From NCBI RefSeq assembly GCF_024170005.1, contig NZ_JALJXJ010000003.1:372001-436000 (forward strand): 64,000 nt of DNA, given 5' to 3'. The notes beneath the pieces were generated by a model that was given only the letters and a program-made list of their open reading frames with translations, made no database searches and was not told the DNA's origin. This stretch comes from Azospirillum lipoferum (GTDB lineage Bacteria > Pseudomonadota > Alphaproteobacteria > Azospirillales > Azospirillaceae). How positions within the stretch are numbered: position 1 is the first letter of the stretch; every line of letters begins with the position of its first letter. The position numbers and the translations under genes were made by a program. Of the stretch, positions 47,779-56,103 are shown piece by piece.

Positions 47779-49153
47779 ATTTTTCCCGATAGGTCCGGAC
47801 CACCCGCAGGGCGACCATGTTGAGGCAGAGCGTGACGAGGAACAGCACGAGGCCAAGGCCGAAGGCCGACAGCGTCTTCGGGCTGTCGAACTCCTGGTCG
47901 CCGACCAGCAGCGTGGCGATCTGGGTGGTGACGGTGGTCACCGCCTGCAACGGGTTGGCGGTCAGGTTGGCGGTCAGGCCGGATGCCATGGTGACGATCA
48001 TCGTCTCGCCGATGGCGCGGCTGACCGCCAGCATCACCGCGGCGACGATGCCCGGCAGCGCCGCCGGCAGCACCACCTGCCTGATGGTTTCCGACTTGGT
48101 CGCGCCCAGCCCATAGGACCCGTCGCGCAAGCTCTGCGGCACCGCGTTGATGACGTCGTCCGACAGCGAGCTGACGAAGGGGATGATCATAACCCCCATG
48201 ACGATGCCGGCGGCCAGCGCCGATTCCGAACTGACGTCCAGCCCCAGCGCCTCGCCGACCGAGCGCACGAAGGGCGCCATGGTCAAGGCGGCGAAGAAGC
48301 CGTAGACCACCGTCGGGATGCCGGCCAGAATCTCCAGTGCCGGCTTCAGCCAGGTGCGCACGCCGCGCCCGGCATACTCGGACATGTAGATCGCCGCCAT
48401 CAGCCCGACCGGCACCGCCACTGCCATGGCGATGACGGTGATCAGCAGCGTGCCCGCGAACAGCGGGATCGCGCCGAAGGAGCCGCTGGATCCGACCTGA
48501 TCCGCCCGCATCGCCATCTGCGGGCTCCAATGGGTGCCGAACAGGAAGTCGAGCGGCGAGACGACGGTGAAGAAGCGCAGCGCTTCGAACAGCAGTGACA
48601 GGACGATGCCGACCGTGGTCAGGATGGCGACCAGCGAGCAGAGAACCAGCACCACCCGCACCACCCGCTCCACCACCGGGCGGGCCCGCAGGTCCGGGCC
48701 GATGCGGTGGCGGCCCCAGGCCAGCCCGGCGACGGCGAGGCTGGCGCCGACGGCCAGCAGGCTCCAGTCGGCGAGATCGCGGAAGGCGGCGTAGCGGCGG
48801 GCCGCCTCGGCCACCAGCGGATCGGGCTCGCGCCCGGTGGAGATATCGCGGGCGAGGTTGAGGATGTCGGCCTTCAGCAGCGCGACCGACTGGCCGTCGC
48901 CGGTGGTCAGCCGCTCCGGCAAGGCGGACAGCACCAGCTGCATCGCCAGCCAGCCTTCCGACGCCGTCCAGGCGAGGAACAGCAGCAGCGCCGGCAACCC
49001 GGCCCACAGCGCCACATAGACGCCGTGGTAGGAGGGGACCGAATGCAGCTCCGCCACCCGCCCGCCGACCGACGCCGCCGCGCGCGACCGGCCGATCAGG
49101 AAGCCGATCACGGTGAGCAAGGTCAGGATCAGGGCGAGGAGGGTCAGCTGCAT
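47771..49153 (-). CDS. pstC: Phosphate ABC transporter permease PstC
   Basis: The 460-residue permease is the long alphaproteobacterial type, with two early TM helices and an extra domain of about 150 residues before the six-helix core. Core motifs are GTLLITVIAMAVAVPVGLMA, the EAA-type loop PQSLRDGSYGLGATKSE, and RAIGETMIVTMASG. The frame is open far upstream through the antisense of pstS, but the protein clearly begins at MQLTLLALILTLL (49153), 27 bases after the pstS stop. Confidence 0.95.
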   Translation of the reverse strand: MQLTLLALILTLLTVIGFLIGRSRAAASVGGRVAELHSVPSYHGVYVALWAGLPALLLFLAWTASEGWLAMQLVLSALPERLTTGDGQSVALLKADILNLARDISTGREPDPLVAEAARRYAAFRDLADWSLLAVGASLAVAGLAWGRHRIGPDLRARPVVERVVRVVLVLCSLVAILTTVGIVLSLLFEALRFFTVVSPLDFLFGTHWSPQMAMRADQVGSSGSFGAIPLFAGTLLITVIAMAVAVPVGLMAAIYMSEYAGRGVRTWLKPALEILAGIPTVVYGFFAALTMAPFVRSVGEALGLDVSSESALAAGIVMGVMIIPFVSSLSDDVINAVPQSLRDGSYGLGATKSETIRQVVLPAALPGIVAAVMLAVSRAIGETMIVTMASGLTANLTANPLQAVTTVTTQIATLLVGDQEFDSPKTLSAFGLGLVLFLVTLCLNMVALRVVRTYREKYD

Positions 49154-49179
49154 GCGGGCGGCTCGGACGGAGGAAAAGG

Positions 49180-50223
49180 TCAGAACTGGAGCGGGGTCAG
49201 GTTCACCGCCAGGATGCGGGCGGCTTCGCGCAACGCCTTCGGCTCCGGGATCAGGCCCTTGTCGACCAGATAGCCGTCGTCGCCCATCGCGCGCTCCGAG
49301 GTGTATTCGCCGATGAACTCGCGGATGCCCGGGATGACGCCGGCATGGGCGTTCTTGACATAGATGTAGAGCGGGCGCGCCAGCTCGTACTTGCCGGCGG
49401 CGACGGTCTCCGCCGTCAGTTCCACCCCGTCCATCTTCGCCGACTGCAAGCTGTCGCGGTTCTGGTCGAGATAGCTGTAGCCGAAGACGCCGAAGGCGTT
49501 GGGATTGGCGGTCAGTTTCTGGACGATCAGGTTGTCGTTCTCGCCGGCCTCGACATAGGCGCCATCCTCGCGGATCGTCATGCAGGTGCGCTCGCGCGCC
49601 TTCTCGTTGGGAACCGCCTTGGCGACCTCGGCCAGCTTCCTGCAGCCTTCCAGCATCGCCAGCTCGTTGAAGGTATCGCGCGTACCGGAGGTGGGCGGCG
49701 GACCCAGCACCTCGATCGCCGTCCTGGGCAGCGACGGGTCGATGTCGGACCACAGCTTGTAAGGATTGGCGACCAGCACACCGTTCACCGGCACCTCCTT
49801 CGCCAGCGCCTTCCACAGGAGGACGGTGGACAACGACACCGGAGCCGCCTTCCTCGACGAGGCGAGGGCGATGCCGTCGTAGCCGATCTTCAGCTCTGTC
49901 ATCGTGGTGACGCCGTTGGCGGCGCACTGGTCGACTTCCGACTTCTTGATCCGGCGCGACGCGTTGGCGATATCGGGATGCGCCGGACCGACACCGGCGC
50001 AGAACAGCTTCAGTCCGCCGCCGGTGCCGGTCGATTCGACGACCGGGGTCTTGAACTTGCCGGTCTTGCCGAAGGCCTCCGCCACCGCGGTGGTGAAGGG
50101 AAAGACGGTGGAGGAGCCGACCGCCCGGATCTGATCCCGCGACTGCGCGAAGGCGGGTGCGGCGACAAGGCTGAGGGCCATGCCCAAGGCGCTCGCGGCG
50201 ACGACAGGCGTCCTGGTGGTCAC
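49180..50223 (-). CDS. pstS: Periplasmic phosphate-binding protein PstS
   Basis: The 347-residue substrate-binding protein has a signal peptide (about 1-27, ending AFAQ). Its phosphate-binding sites lie in VGSSTVFPFT, ESTGTGGG, and the SGTRDTF segment. The GTG start at 50223 is chosen because AGGAGGGG lies 6 bases upstream and the signal peptide begins there; an ATG at 50259 is in frame but lacks such a site. A three-unit Pho box lies 77 bases upstream, so PhoB should switch on pstS-pstC-pstA-pstB-phoB in low phosphate. Confidence 0.96.
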   Translation of the reverse strand: MTTRTPVVAASALGMALSLVAAPAFAQSRDQIRAVGSSTVFPFTTAVAEAFGKTGKFKTPVVESTGTGGGLKLFCAGVGPAHPDIANASRRIKKSEVDQCAANGVTTMTELKIGYDGIALASSRKAAPVSLSTVLLWKALAKEVPVNGVLVANPYKLWSDIDPSLPRTAIEVLGPPPTSGTRDTFNELAMLEGCRKLAEVAKAVPNEKARERTCMTIREDGAYVEAGENDNLIVQKLTANPNAFGVFGYSYLDQNRDSLQSAKMDGVELTAETVAAGKYELARPLYIYVKNAHAGVIPGIREFIGEYTSERAMGDDGYLVDKGLIPEPKALREAARILAVNLTPLQF

Positions 50224-50299
50224 GGGTGCCCCTCCTCGATCAAACGGAGACTGGTCCATCGGAATGGCGCGGACCATAGACCCGGAGGGCGACCAATTG

Positions 50300-50328
50300 A
50301 TTACATTTTTATGACGCTTTCATGACAG
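50300..50328 (-). promoter_or_regulatory. Pho box (PhoB operator) upstream of pstS
   Basis: On the minus strand three 7-base units lie at 11-base spacing: CTGTCAT, GCGTCAT and ATGTAAT, separated by GAAA and AAAA. This matches the CTGTCAT-N4-CTGTCAT Pho-box design. A further CTGTGAC lies just before the first unit. Confidence 0.88.
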
Positions 50329-50343
50329 CGTCACAGAAAGCCT

Positions 50344-51975
50344 TCACCCCTCTCGCACACTGCCAAATCCCCTCTCCCCCCCGGGGAGAGGGTTAGGGTG
50401 AGGGGAATGCGCGGCGGGAGCTTTGGGGACGATACGCAGCATCTCCCCCTCACCCCGGCCCTCTCCCCGGGGGGGAGAGGGAGCCTCGGCCGGCAGATAA
50501 ACCGTAAAGGCACTGCCCACCCCGACCTCGCTTTCGATGGTTAGGCGACCGCGGTGGCGGTTCAGGATGTGCTTGACGATGGCCAGCCCCAGCCCGGTAC
50601 CACCCATGGCGCGGGAACGGGCGGCGTCGACACGGTAGAAGCGCTCGGTCAGGCGGGGCAGGTGGGTGCGGGCGATGCCGTCGCCGCGGTCGCGCACCGA
50701 AACCGACACCATGGCGGTACCGCCACGCCCGACGCGCTTGTCCTTGCCCATGCCGCCGGGCGCCGGCAAACCGGTGAAGCCCACCGCCGCACCATCGGCC
50801 AGCGCCACAGTGACGGTCACATCCGTGTCTTCGCGCGTGTATTTGATCGCGTTGCTGACGAGATTCTGGAAGACCTGGGTCAGTTGGTCCTCGTCGCCGA
50901 CAACGGGCGGCAACTCCTCCGGCGCCTCCAGGCGCAGGCGGATGCGGCGCTCCGCCGCCTTCAGCTGAAGCGCGGCGATGACGTTCTCCAACTCCTCCAC
51001 CACATCGACCCGGCCGCTGGGCGGCATATGTTCGTCCAGCTCGATGCGGGACAGCGACAGCAGGTCGTTGACCAGACGGGTCATGCGGCTGGCCTGATCA
51101 TGCATGATCGCCAGGAAACGGTCCTGCGCCTCCGGATCGTCACGGGCGGGGCCGCGCAGCGTCTCGATGAAGCCCAGCAGCGAGGACAGCGGCGTGCGCA
51201 ATTCATGGCTGGCGTTGGCGATGAAGTCGGCACGCATCTGTTCCGATCGCCGGGCAGCGGTGACGTCGTGCAGGGTCAGGATCGCCATGCGGGCGACGGT
51301 GGGCGGGCGCAGCGCCGGCTCGTCCTCGATCTCGCCGTCCAGCAGGGACGGATCGGGTTCCGGCACCAGCCGCTGGAAGGGCTTCACCTGCGCCTCGAAG
51401 CTGCGCTCCACCGGGACCGGCAGCGTGAACTCGATGATGCGCGACGCGCCGCCACGCAGCACCGAATCCACCGCCTCCAGCACCGCCGGCGTGCGCAGGG
51501 ACGAAGCGAGGTCGCGGTCGACGATCTTGTCGCCGAACAGCTCCCGCGCGGTCTGGTTGGCGCGCACCACCTGCCGGTCGGCATCCATCAGCAGCAGCGG
51601 GGCGGGCAGGGCGTCGATCACCGCCTCGTCGGCGTCCAGCTGCATCCGCACGCTTTCGGCCCGGCGCAGGCCGACCCGATGCAACCGTCCGATGGTGGCG
51701 GCCAGCGCCTTCAGCGCGGGCGGCGTCCCGGCCGGGGCAAGCGGCTCGTCGCTTTCGGCCAGCCGGCCGGCATAGTCGGTCATCGCATCGGCAGCGCCAC
51801 GGTAGGTCCGCAGAACCTGAACGGCGCCAGCCAACGCCGCGATGCCTGCCACCAGCGCCAGCCCGCCATGCAATGCTCCGTCATGGACCGCCCAGACGAG
51901 CACACCGGCGAGGGGCACAAGCATCAGCAGGATGGCGGTCAGAAGCGGGGTGGGCGGCGACGCCTTCGGGCGCAT
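50344..51975 (-). CDS. phoR: Phosphate regulon sensor kinase PhoR with repeat-encoded C-terminus
   Basis: This histidine kinase, partner of PhoB, has 543 residues from the ATG at 51975. Two N-terminal TM helices (about 12-55) precede a PAS domain (about 115-225; LPAPLLLMDADRQVVRANQTA), HisKA with the acceptor in ANASHELRTPL near 265, and HATPase motifs QVFQNLVSNAIKYT, RDRGDGIA, GLGLAIVKHIL. The domain ends normally at VGSAFTVYLPA. The last 48 or so residues (PSPPRGEGRGEGE...) are encoded by a dispersed genomic repeat and the stop lies just past it, so this tail is probably acquired. It lies upstream of pstS and is divergent from the cupin-regulator gene. Confidence 0.94.
   Translation of the reverse strand: MRPKASPPTPLLTAILLMLVPLAGVLVWAVHDGALHGGLALVAGIAALAGAVQVLRTYRGAADAMTDYAGRLAESDEPLAPAGTPPALKALAATIGRLHRVGLRRAESVRMQLDADEAVIDALPAPLLLMDADRQVVRANQTARELFGDKIVDRDLASSLRTPAVLEAVDSVLRGGASRIIEFTLPVPVERSFEAQVKPFQRLVPEPDPSLLDGEIEDEPALRPPTVARMAILTLHDVTAARRSEQMRADFIANASHELRTPLSSLLGFIETLRGPARDDPEAQDRFLAIMHDQASRMTRLVNDLLSLSRIELDEHMPPSGRVDVVEELENVIAALQLKAAERRIRLRLEAPEELPPVVGDEDQLTQVFQNLVSNAIKYTREDTDVTVTVALADGAAVGFTGLPAPGGMGKDKRVGRGGTAMVSVSVRDRGDGIARTHLPRLTERFYRVDAARSRAMGGTGLGLAIVKHILNRHRGRLTIESEVGVGSAFTVYLPAEAPSPPRGEGRGEGEMLRIVPKAPAAHSPHPNPLPGGERGFGSVREG
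50369..50481. repeat. Dispersed palindromic repeat, copy 2 (inside phoR 3' end)
   Basis: Left arm CCCTCTCCCCCCCGGGGAGAGGG plus TTAGGGTGAGGGG, about 40 unique bases, then the inverse CCCCCTCACCC and CCCTCTCCCCGGGGGGGAGAGGG. It is the same element as copies 1 and 3, and here it is translated as the phoR tail. Confidence 0.88.
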
Positions 51976-52137
51976 GGGGGTGGCACCGGACTTGGGGATG
52001 AGAATGGGATGGGAAGCGACAGCTTCAGCCCTTCTACACCATCGCCGCGAGCCCTGCGCGGCGGTCATAAAAGATTCATGGCCAAGACTGTGCGGTTGGA
52101 CGTTGACTCCAATATCCTGGAACACCATTCTAACTTC

Positions 52138-52743
52138 ATGGAAAATACTGGAAATGACATCGACAGCCGGCTTGCCACCCGGTTGCGTGCCTTGCGGGCG
52201 GACCGCGGCCTGACACTGGACGGCCTGGCCGAGCGGTCGGGCGTCAGCCGCTCGATGATCTCGCTGGTGGAGCGGGGGGAAAGCAGCCCGACCGCCTCCG
52301 TGCTTGACCGGCTGGCCGCCGGCCTGGGCGTGACGCTGGCCGCCTTGTTCGCGGAGGCGGAGCGGGAAGACGCCAGTCCGGTCGCCCGCCGCGCCGAGCA
52401 GATCGCCTGGACCGACCCCGCCACCGGCTATCGCCGCCGCAACCTGTCGCCGCCGGGCTTTCCGTCGCCGATCGAACTGGTGGAGGTGGAGCTGCCGCCG
52501 GGCGCCCGCGTCTCCTACGACAGCGGCAACCGCGCGGCCATGGTGGACCAGCAGGTCTATCTGCTTGACGGCACCATCGAACTGACGCTGGGGGAGGTGA
52601 CGCACCGCCTGTCCGCCGGCGACTGCCTCGCCATGCGGCTCGACCGGCCGACCGGCTTCCATAACCCGACCGATCGGACCGCCCGCTACATCGTGGCGCT
52701 GATCACCGACGGTCGCCCAGCCTTAAACACCGTTAAACGCTGA
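52138..52743 (+). CDS. XRE-type transcriptional regulator with C-terminal cupin domain
   Basis: The 201-residue product has an N-terminal HTH_3 domain (about 10-65; LRALRADRGLTLDGLAERSG, VSRSMISLVERGESSP) and a C-terminal cupin barrel (about 100-195; PPGARVSYDSG, QQVYLLDGTIELTLG, GDCLAMRLDRPTGFHNPTD). Such HTH-cupin regulators usually control a neighbouring catabolic or transport gene. An in-frame ATG at 52078 would add 20 residues. The stop overlaps the GNAT start by one base (TGATG), so both are one transcript and the GNAT is a likely partner. Confidence 0.9.
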   Translation: MENTGNDIDSRLATRLRALRADRGLTLDGLAERSGVSRSMISLVERGESSPTASVLDRLAAGLGVTLAALFAEAEREDASPVARRAEQIAWTDPATGYRRRNLSPPGFPSPIELVEVELPPGARVSYDSGNRAAMVDQQVYLLDGTIELTLGEVTHRLSAGDCLAMRLDRPTGFHNPTDRTARYIVALITDGRPALNTVKR

Positions 52744-53324
52744 TGGAGCATGCCATGGACAGTGCCTGCCTCGACTCCCGCCGGCAGACTGGAGAGCGCG
52801 AAGCCGGCGAAGTGACGATCCGCCTGCTGACGGGGGCACAAGCCCAGGCTGCCATGCCGGGGCTGACCGACGTGCTGCTGGATTGCGTGGAAGGCGGTGC
52901 GTCGGTCAGCTTCATGGCGCCGCTCGATCGCGCTACCGCCGAAGGCTTCTGGCGGGACGTGGTGGCCGGGGTGGAGCGGGGCGAACGCCTGCTGCTGGTG
53001 GCGGAGGATGGAGAGGGTGTGCTGGGCACCGTCCAAATGGTGGTCGCTCAGCCGCCGAACCAGCCGCACCGCGCCGATTTGTCCAAGATGCTGGTCCACC
53101 GCCGCGCCCGCCGCCGTGGCGTCGGCGCCGCCCTGATGCGGGCGGCCGAGGAGGCCGCCCGCGCCGCCGGCAAGACCCTGCTGGTGCTGGACACCGCCTC
53201 GCCCGATGCCGAACGGCTTTATGAACGCGCCGGCTGGGTGAAGGTCGGCATCATCCCGAACTACGCCCTGTGGCCGCAGGGCGGGCTGTGCGACACGACG
53301 TATTTCTACAAGGCGCTGGGGTGA
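52743..53324 (+). CDS. GNAT family N-acetyltransferase
   Basis: The 193-residue protein has a central GNAT fold: LLLVAEDGEGVLGTVQMV, then SKMLVHRRARRRGVGAALM with the acetyl-CoA loop near 124, and DTASPDAERLYERAGW with the terminal aromatic motif. The first 25 residues are variable. The substrate cannot be read from sequence; related proteins acetylate small molecules or antibiotics. It is translationally coupled to the regulator upstream. Confidence 0.88.
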   Translation: MEHAMDSACLDSRRQTGEREAGEVTIRLLTGAQAQAAMPGLTDVLLDCVEGGASVSFMAPLDRATAEGFWRDVVAGVERGERLLLVAEDGEGVLGTVQMVVAQPPNQPHRADLSKMLVHRRARRRGVGAALMRAAEEAARAAGKTLLVLDTASPDAERLYERAGWVKVGIIPNYALWPQGGLCDTTYFYKALG

Positions 53325-53339
53325 GGGCAGTCTTAAACG

Positions 53340-53494
53340 CCCTCTCCCGTCCCGGGAGAGGGAGGGGACCCATGCGCAGCATGGGGAGATGAGGGGTGAC
53401 CCAAGAAGCCCGAACCGCATGGCTTCATGCCTAGCCCCTCACCCTTCCCACCGCTCCACGCCGGGCCCTTTCCCTCTCCCGGGGCGGGAGAGGG
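53340..53494. repeat. Dispersed palindromic repeat, copy 3
   Basis: Left unit CCCTCTCCCGTCCCGGGAGAGGG then GGGGAGATGAGGGG; right unit CCCCTCACCC and CCCTCTCCCGGGGCGGGAGAGGG. The internal sequence differs from copies 1 and 2. It occupies the intergenic space between the GNAT and maeB stops. Confidence 0.8.
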
Positions 53495-53533
53495 AAGTCT
53501 CCTCCGCAGCGACGGAAGAGGGAGCCTCTCACC

Positions 53534-55798
53534 TCACCACGGCAGCGAATCATGTGCCGCCAGGGCGGCGGCGGTGACGATGTCGTTGACCGAGGCGCCC
53601 ATGGTGACGATCTGCGCCGGCTTGTCCAAGCCGATCAGCAGCGGGCCGATCATCTGGCCGCCGGCCATCTTGTTCAGCAGCTTGGCCGAGATGTTGGCCG
53701 AGTGCAGGCCGGGCATGATCAGCACGTTCGCCGGACCGGACAGGCGGCAGAACGGGTAGACCCGCTTCATCAGCTGGTAATCCAGCGCCACGTCGGCCGA
53801 CATCTCGCCGTCATACTCGAAATCGACCCGGCGGCTGTCGAGGATCGACAGGGCTTCCCGCAGCGGATCGGTGTTCGGATGCGGCGTCTGGCCGAAGTTG
53901 GAGAAGGACAGCATCGCGATCCGCGGCTCGTGCCCCATCTGCCGCGCCTTGGCCGCGGCCCCCACCGCGATGTCGGCCAGCGTCTTGCCATCGGGACGGA
54001 CATGGACGGTGGTATCGGCAATGAAGACGGTGCGGTTCCGGGTGATCGAGAGATGCAGGCCGAACACCGGCTCGCTCGCCTTCGGGTCGATGACGCGGCG
54101 GATTTCCTCATACGCGACGCCGAAGCTGCGGGTCAGGCCGGTCACCATGGCATGGGCGTCGCCCTGCGCCACCATGCAGGCGGCAAACACGTTGCGGTCT
54201 TGGTTGACCATCCGCTGGCAGTCGCGCAGCAGGGCGCCCTTGCGCTGCAAACGACGGTACAGGTGATCGGCGTAGCGGCGGTTGGCATCCGACAGGCGGG
54301 CGTTGTGGATCTCGAACTGGACATGGCCCTGGCCCATCGCCGCCAGCTGCTCCTTGATGACCTCCTCGCGGCCGATCAGCACCGGCGTGCCATAGCCGTG
54401 GGCGCGGAAGGCCATCGCGGCACGGATCGTCCGCTCCTCCTCACCCTCGGCGAAGACGACGCGGCGTGGGTTGGTCCGCACCTTCTCCAGGATCAGTTCC
54501 AGGCTGTCGGCGGTCGGGTCCAGACGGGTGCGCAGGCTGTGCTTGTAGCTGGTCAGGTCGAGGATCGGCTTGCGCGCCACCCCGCTTTCCATCGCGGCCT
54601 GGGCAACGGCGGCCGGGACGGTGACGATCAGGCGCGGGTCGAAGGGCACGGGGATGATGTAGTCCGGGCCATAGCGCAGCCGGCGCCCGGAATAGGCGGC
54701 GTCGACCTCGTCCGGCACATCCTCGCGCGCCAGTGCGGCCAGCGCCTTGGCGGCGGCGATCTTCATCGCTTCGTTGATGGTGGTGGCACGGACATCCAGC
54801 GCGCCGCGGAACAGATAGGGGAAGCCCAGGACGTTGTTGACCTGGTTCGGGTAGTCCGACCGGCCGGTCGCTACGATGGCATCGGCACGCACCGCCTTGA
54901 CCTCTTCCGGGGTGATCTCCGGATCGGGGTTGGCCAGCGCGAAGATGATCGGCTTGGCCGCCATCGACTTCACCATCTCCGGCGTCATCGCCCCCTTGGC
55001 CGACAGGCCGACGAACACGTCGGACCCCGCCACCGCCTCTTCCAGGGTGCGCTTGTCGGTGTCGACGGCGAAGGACGACTTCCACTGGTTCATGCCATTG
55101 GTGCGGCCGCGGTAGACCACGCCCTTGGTGTCGCACAGGATGATGTTTTCACGTGAAACACCCATCGTGCAGAACAGCTCGGCGCAGGCGATGCCCGCGG
55201 CACCGGCGCCGTTCACCACCATCTTCACGTCCTCGATCTTGCGGCCGGTGATGTCGCAGGCGTTGATCAGGCCGGCGGCGGCAATGATCGCGGTACCGTG
55301 CTGGTCGTCATGGAAGACCGGAATGTCCAGCAGCTCGCGCAGCCGCTCCTCGATGATGAAGCAGTCGGGCGCCTTGATGTCTTCCAGGTTGATGCCGCCG
55401 AAGCTGGGGCCGAGGAAGCGCACGCAGTTGACGAACTCGTCGACGTCGCGGGTGTCGACCTCCAGGTCGATGCCGTCGACGTCGGCGAAGCGCTTGAACA
55501 GCACTGCCTTGCCTTCCATCACCGGCTTGCCGGCGAGCGCACCGAGGTCGCCCAGGCCCAGCACCGCCGTGCCGTTGGAAATAATGGCGACGACATTGCC
55601 CTTGGCCGTGTATTCATAGGCGAGTGACGGATCCTCGGCGATGCGCAGGCAGGGCGCGGCGACGCCGGGCGAATAGGCCAGCGCCAGATCGCGCTGGGTG
55701 GTCAGCGGCTTGGTCGGGGTGATTTCCAGCTTGCCGGGCCGGCCACTGGAATGCAGCAGCAGGGCCTCTTCATCGGTGACGCGCTTGGTGTCGGACAT
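53534..55798 (-). CDS. maeB: NADP-dependent malic enzyme (MaeB) with phosphotransacetylase-like domain
   Basis: The 754-residue bifunctional-architecture enzyme has residues about 1-430 as malic enzyme, with SPGVAAPCLRIAEDP, LGDLGALAGKPVMEGK, FHDDQHGTAI (catalytic region), VNGAGAAGIACAE (NADP site) and FALANPDPEI. Residues about 435-754 match phosphotransacetylase (VFAEGEEERTIRAA, PVLIGRE), a regulatory domain thought to bind acetyl-CoA. It turns malate to pyruvate with NADPH. Together with PckG it defines the C4-to-C3 exit toward PEP/pyruvate. A parS-like site lies inside the coding sequence at 55145. Confidence 0.97.
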   Translation of the reverse strand: MSDTKRVTDEEALLLHSSGRPGKLEITPTKPLTTQRDLALAYSPGVAAPCLRIAEDPSLAYEYTAKGNVVAIISNGTAVLGLGDLGALAGKPVMEGKAVLFKRFADVDGIDLEVDTRDVDEFVNCVRFLGPSFGGINLEDIKAPDCFIIEERLRELLDIPVFHDDQHGTAIIAAAGLINACDITGRKIEDVKMVVNGAGAAGIACAELFCTMGVSRENIILCDTKGVVYRGRTNGMNQWKSSFAVDTDKRTLEEAVAGSDVFVGLSAKGAMTPEMVKSMAAKPIIFALANPDPEITPEEVKAVRADAIVATGRSDYPNQVNNVLGFPYLFRGALDVRATTINEAMKIAAAKALAALAREDVPDEVDAAYSGRRLRYGPDYIIPVPFDPRLIVTVPAAVAQAAMESGVARKPILDLTSYKHSLRTRLDPTADSLELILEKVRTNPRRVVFAEGEEERTIRAAMAFRAHGYGTPVLIGREEVIKEQLAAMGQGHVQFEIHNARLSDANRRYADHLYRRLQRKGALLRDCQRMVNQDRNVFAACMVAQGDAHAMVTGLTRSFGVAYEEIRRVIDPKASEPVFGLHLSITRNRTVFIADTTVHVRPDGKTLADIAVGAAAKARQMGHEPRIAMLSFSNFGQTPHPNTDPLREALSILDSRRVDFEYDGEMSADVALDYQLMKRVYPFCRLSGPANVLIMPGLHSANISAKLLNKMAGGQMIGPLLIGLDKPAQIVTMGASVNDIVTAAALAAHDSLPW
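55145..55160. promoter_or_regulatory. Candidate parS site inside maeB
   Basis: GTTTTCACGTGAAACA contains the perfect 12-base palindrome TTTCACGTGAAA. It differs from the TGTTTCACGTGAAACA consensus at two outer bases. A ParB-like protein is encoded about 5 kb away. Confidence 0.65.
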
Positions 55799-56103
55799 GG
55801 ATGTCGTGTTCCTCAACGGAGTGCATAGCCCGCCGGTCTTCGTTGGTGCCTTTTGTGCAGTGCGCTGCCGACGGTAGGGCCGCGATGGTATACGCCGCAC
55901 GCGCAACTCGCCAAGCCTCCATCAGCCGGTTTTTGTACGAATCATGCATTTTCCTGATGGATAACGACACATCCGGTTGGAAGCGCGTCCTATCTGATCC
56001 GCTTGCCATGCATGACCGTGGCGGTTGGGAAGGGTGGGGGCGACTGTTACCATGCGCCATAATCCCGCAATTCCCGCTTTCCGCCTCCGCCGGAGCCTCC
56101 ATC
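55799..56103. promoter_or_regulatory. Divergent intergenic region maeB and MFS transporter
   Basis: About 305 bases hold the maeB promoter (leftward) and that of the transporter (rightward). In-frame ATGs at 55957 and 56008 for the transporter are possible upstream starts. A GGAGCCTCC site precedes the TTG at 56104. No terminator or operator palindrome stands out. Confidence 0.4.

Noticed and set aside
50554..52077. Long upstream extension of the HTH-cupin regulator frame through the phoR antisense strand
   Set aside because: The extension is shadow sequence of phoR; the HTH domain starts normally at about 52138.
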